From: Sitta carolinensis
Taxonomy: Eukaryota > Chordata > Aves > Passeriformes > Sittidae
Assembly: GCA_032173965.1 (NCBI GenBank)
Contig: CM063284.1
Span: forward strand, 111,450,410-111,514,409
Length of the DNA stretch: 64,000 nt
Reading direction: 5' to 3'
Shown: piece after piece, positions 63,463 to 64,000 of the stretch
How positions within the stretch are numbered: the first letter of the stretch is position 1
How the letters are laid out: each line of letters opens with the position of its first letter
Program-made: the position numbers and the translations under genes
Notes under the pieces: generated by a model
Told to the model about the DNA's origin: nothing
What the model saw: only the letters and a program-made list of their open reading frames with translations
The model's database searches: none

Positions 63463-64000
63463 CACGTTGACTAATGTCTCTGCTCCAAAAGCTCAGTGTT
63501 TCCATGGGCAGGGTGGACAATTTAAGGATATATGCATATGTACATAATATATAAGCTGTCAAAACTTTAAAGGGATACTTGAGAGGATTATTTTCCTTTC
63601 TGCCTAGCTGTGAAGATAGGCTACTGCTTTAAATGTGTAGCCACTGGCTCCAGGCTAGCTGTCCTTATAGCTCCCTTTGGACTTTGGAGTTTTGGCAAAA
63701 AGTTGACCTGGGTTTGAACTGTCCCAGAGTCAAGTTTTCAAAAACAAAACCTGACCTAAGCTTTGTGAAGACTGAACTACTCCCAGTTTCATCTATCTGT
63801 TGTAGATGTGTTCTGCCCATAAGCGTATAATCTTTGAGATACGGGGGAACAAAGGCCTGAGATACAATCATCTGAGAACTTGTCACAACTGCACACGGCT
63901 GAATCTCAGCTTAAAGAGTTCCATGAATGTGCTATCTGAGCTATTTAATAGCTATCCACAGGGGATGAAACCTTGTGCTTGGAAAATATATTGTTATTCT

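Larger units (their letters stand above)
61207..64000. other. Right-edge intergenic DNA
   Basis: No gene was recognised. It contains the two long poly(T) tracts listed separately. Short frames at 61856-62167 and 62327-62633 match nothing I know. Confidence 0.4.

Noticed and set aside
36346..64000. EFCAB1/CLXN or SNAI2 exons on the minus strand
   Set aside because: No EF-hand or zinc-finger pattern was seen in the frames. In human these genes lie much further from UBE2V2. I could not run a profile search, which would be decisive for short exons.

Overview
The window looks like nuclear DNA from a bird. It is AT-rich. Its recognisable interspersed repeats are CR1-type LINE fragments; I saw no L1 or Alu-like element and no LTR element I could name. 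It carries a vertebrate tRNA-Ala and one intron-containing vertebrate gene. A turtle or crocodilian, which also carry CR1, is the main alternative.

The only protein-coding gene I can support is UBE2V2 (MMS2), complete on the + strand. It has four coding exons: 11031-11046, 26136-26281, 29603-29728 and 35471-35617. They splice in frame to 144 residues. The first exon codes for only five whole codons plus one base and sits in a CpG-rich promoter (about 10640-11240). That promoter holds two identical ETS/CRE-like 10-mers, and a YY1-like motif overlaps the start codon. Introns are about 15.1, 3.3 and 5.7 kb. The 3' UTR most likely ends just after 36316-36321, although later poly(A) signals exist.

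Upstream (1-10.6 kb) there is a GC-rich unassigned block at 841-1500, a CR1 3' end at 4022-4598 that abuts an orphan CpG-rich block (4600-5040), a complete tRNA-Ala(AGC) gene at 5746-5818 with a T5 terminator, and an exon-like 94-nt segment with good splice signals at 7358-7451.

Downstream (about 37-64 kb) I found no gene. This part holds three CR1 copies, one of them a 1.1 kb decayed endonuclease/reverse-transcriptase segment at 48095-49245. It also has microsatellites, two very long poly(T) tracts and long repeat-poor stretches. In human the next genes after UBE2V2 are EFCAB1/CLXN and SNAI2, so this is probably the start of the gene-poor interval before them. That is inference from synteny.

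I found no operon, CRISPR array, phage-like element or new enzymatic system. The most interesting points are the layout around UBE2V2 exon 1 (competing splice donors and a flanking direct repeat), the one-residue N-terminal difference from the mammalian protein, and the orphan CpG island with its exon-like neighbour.
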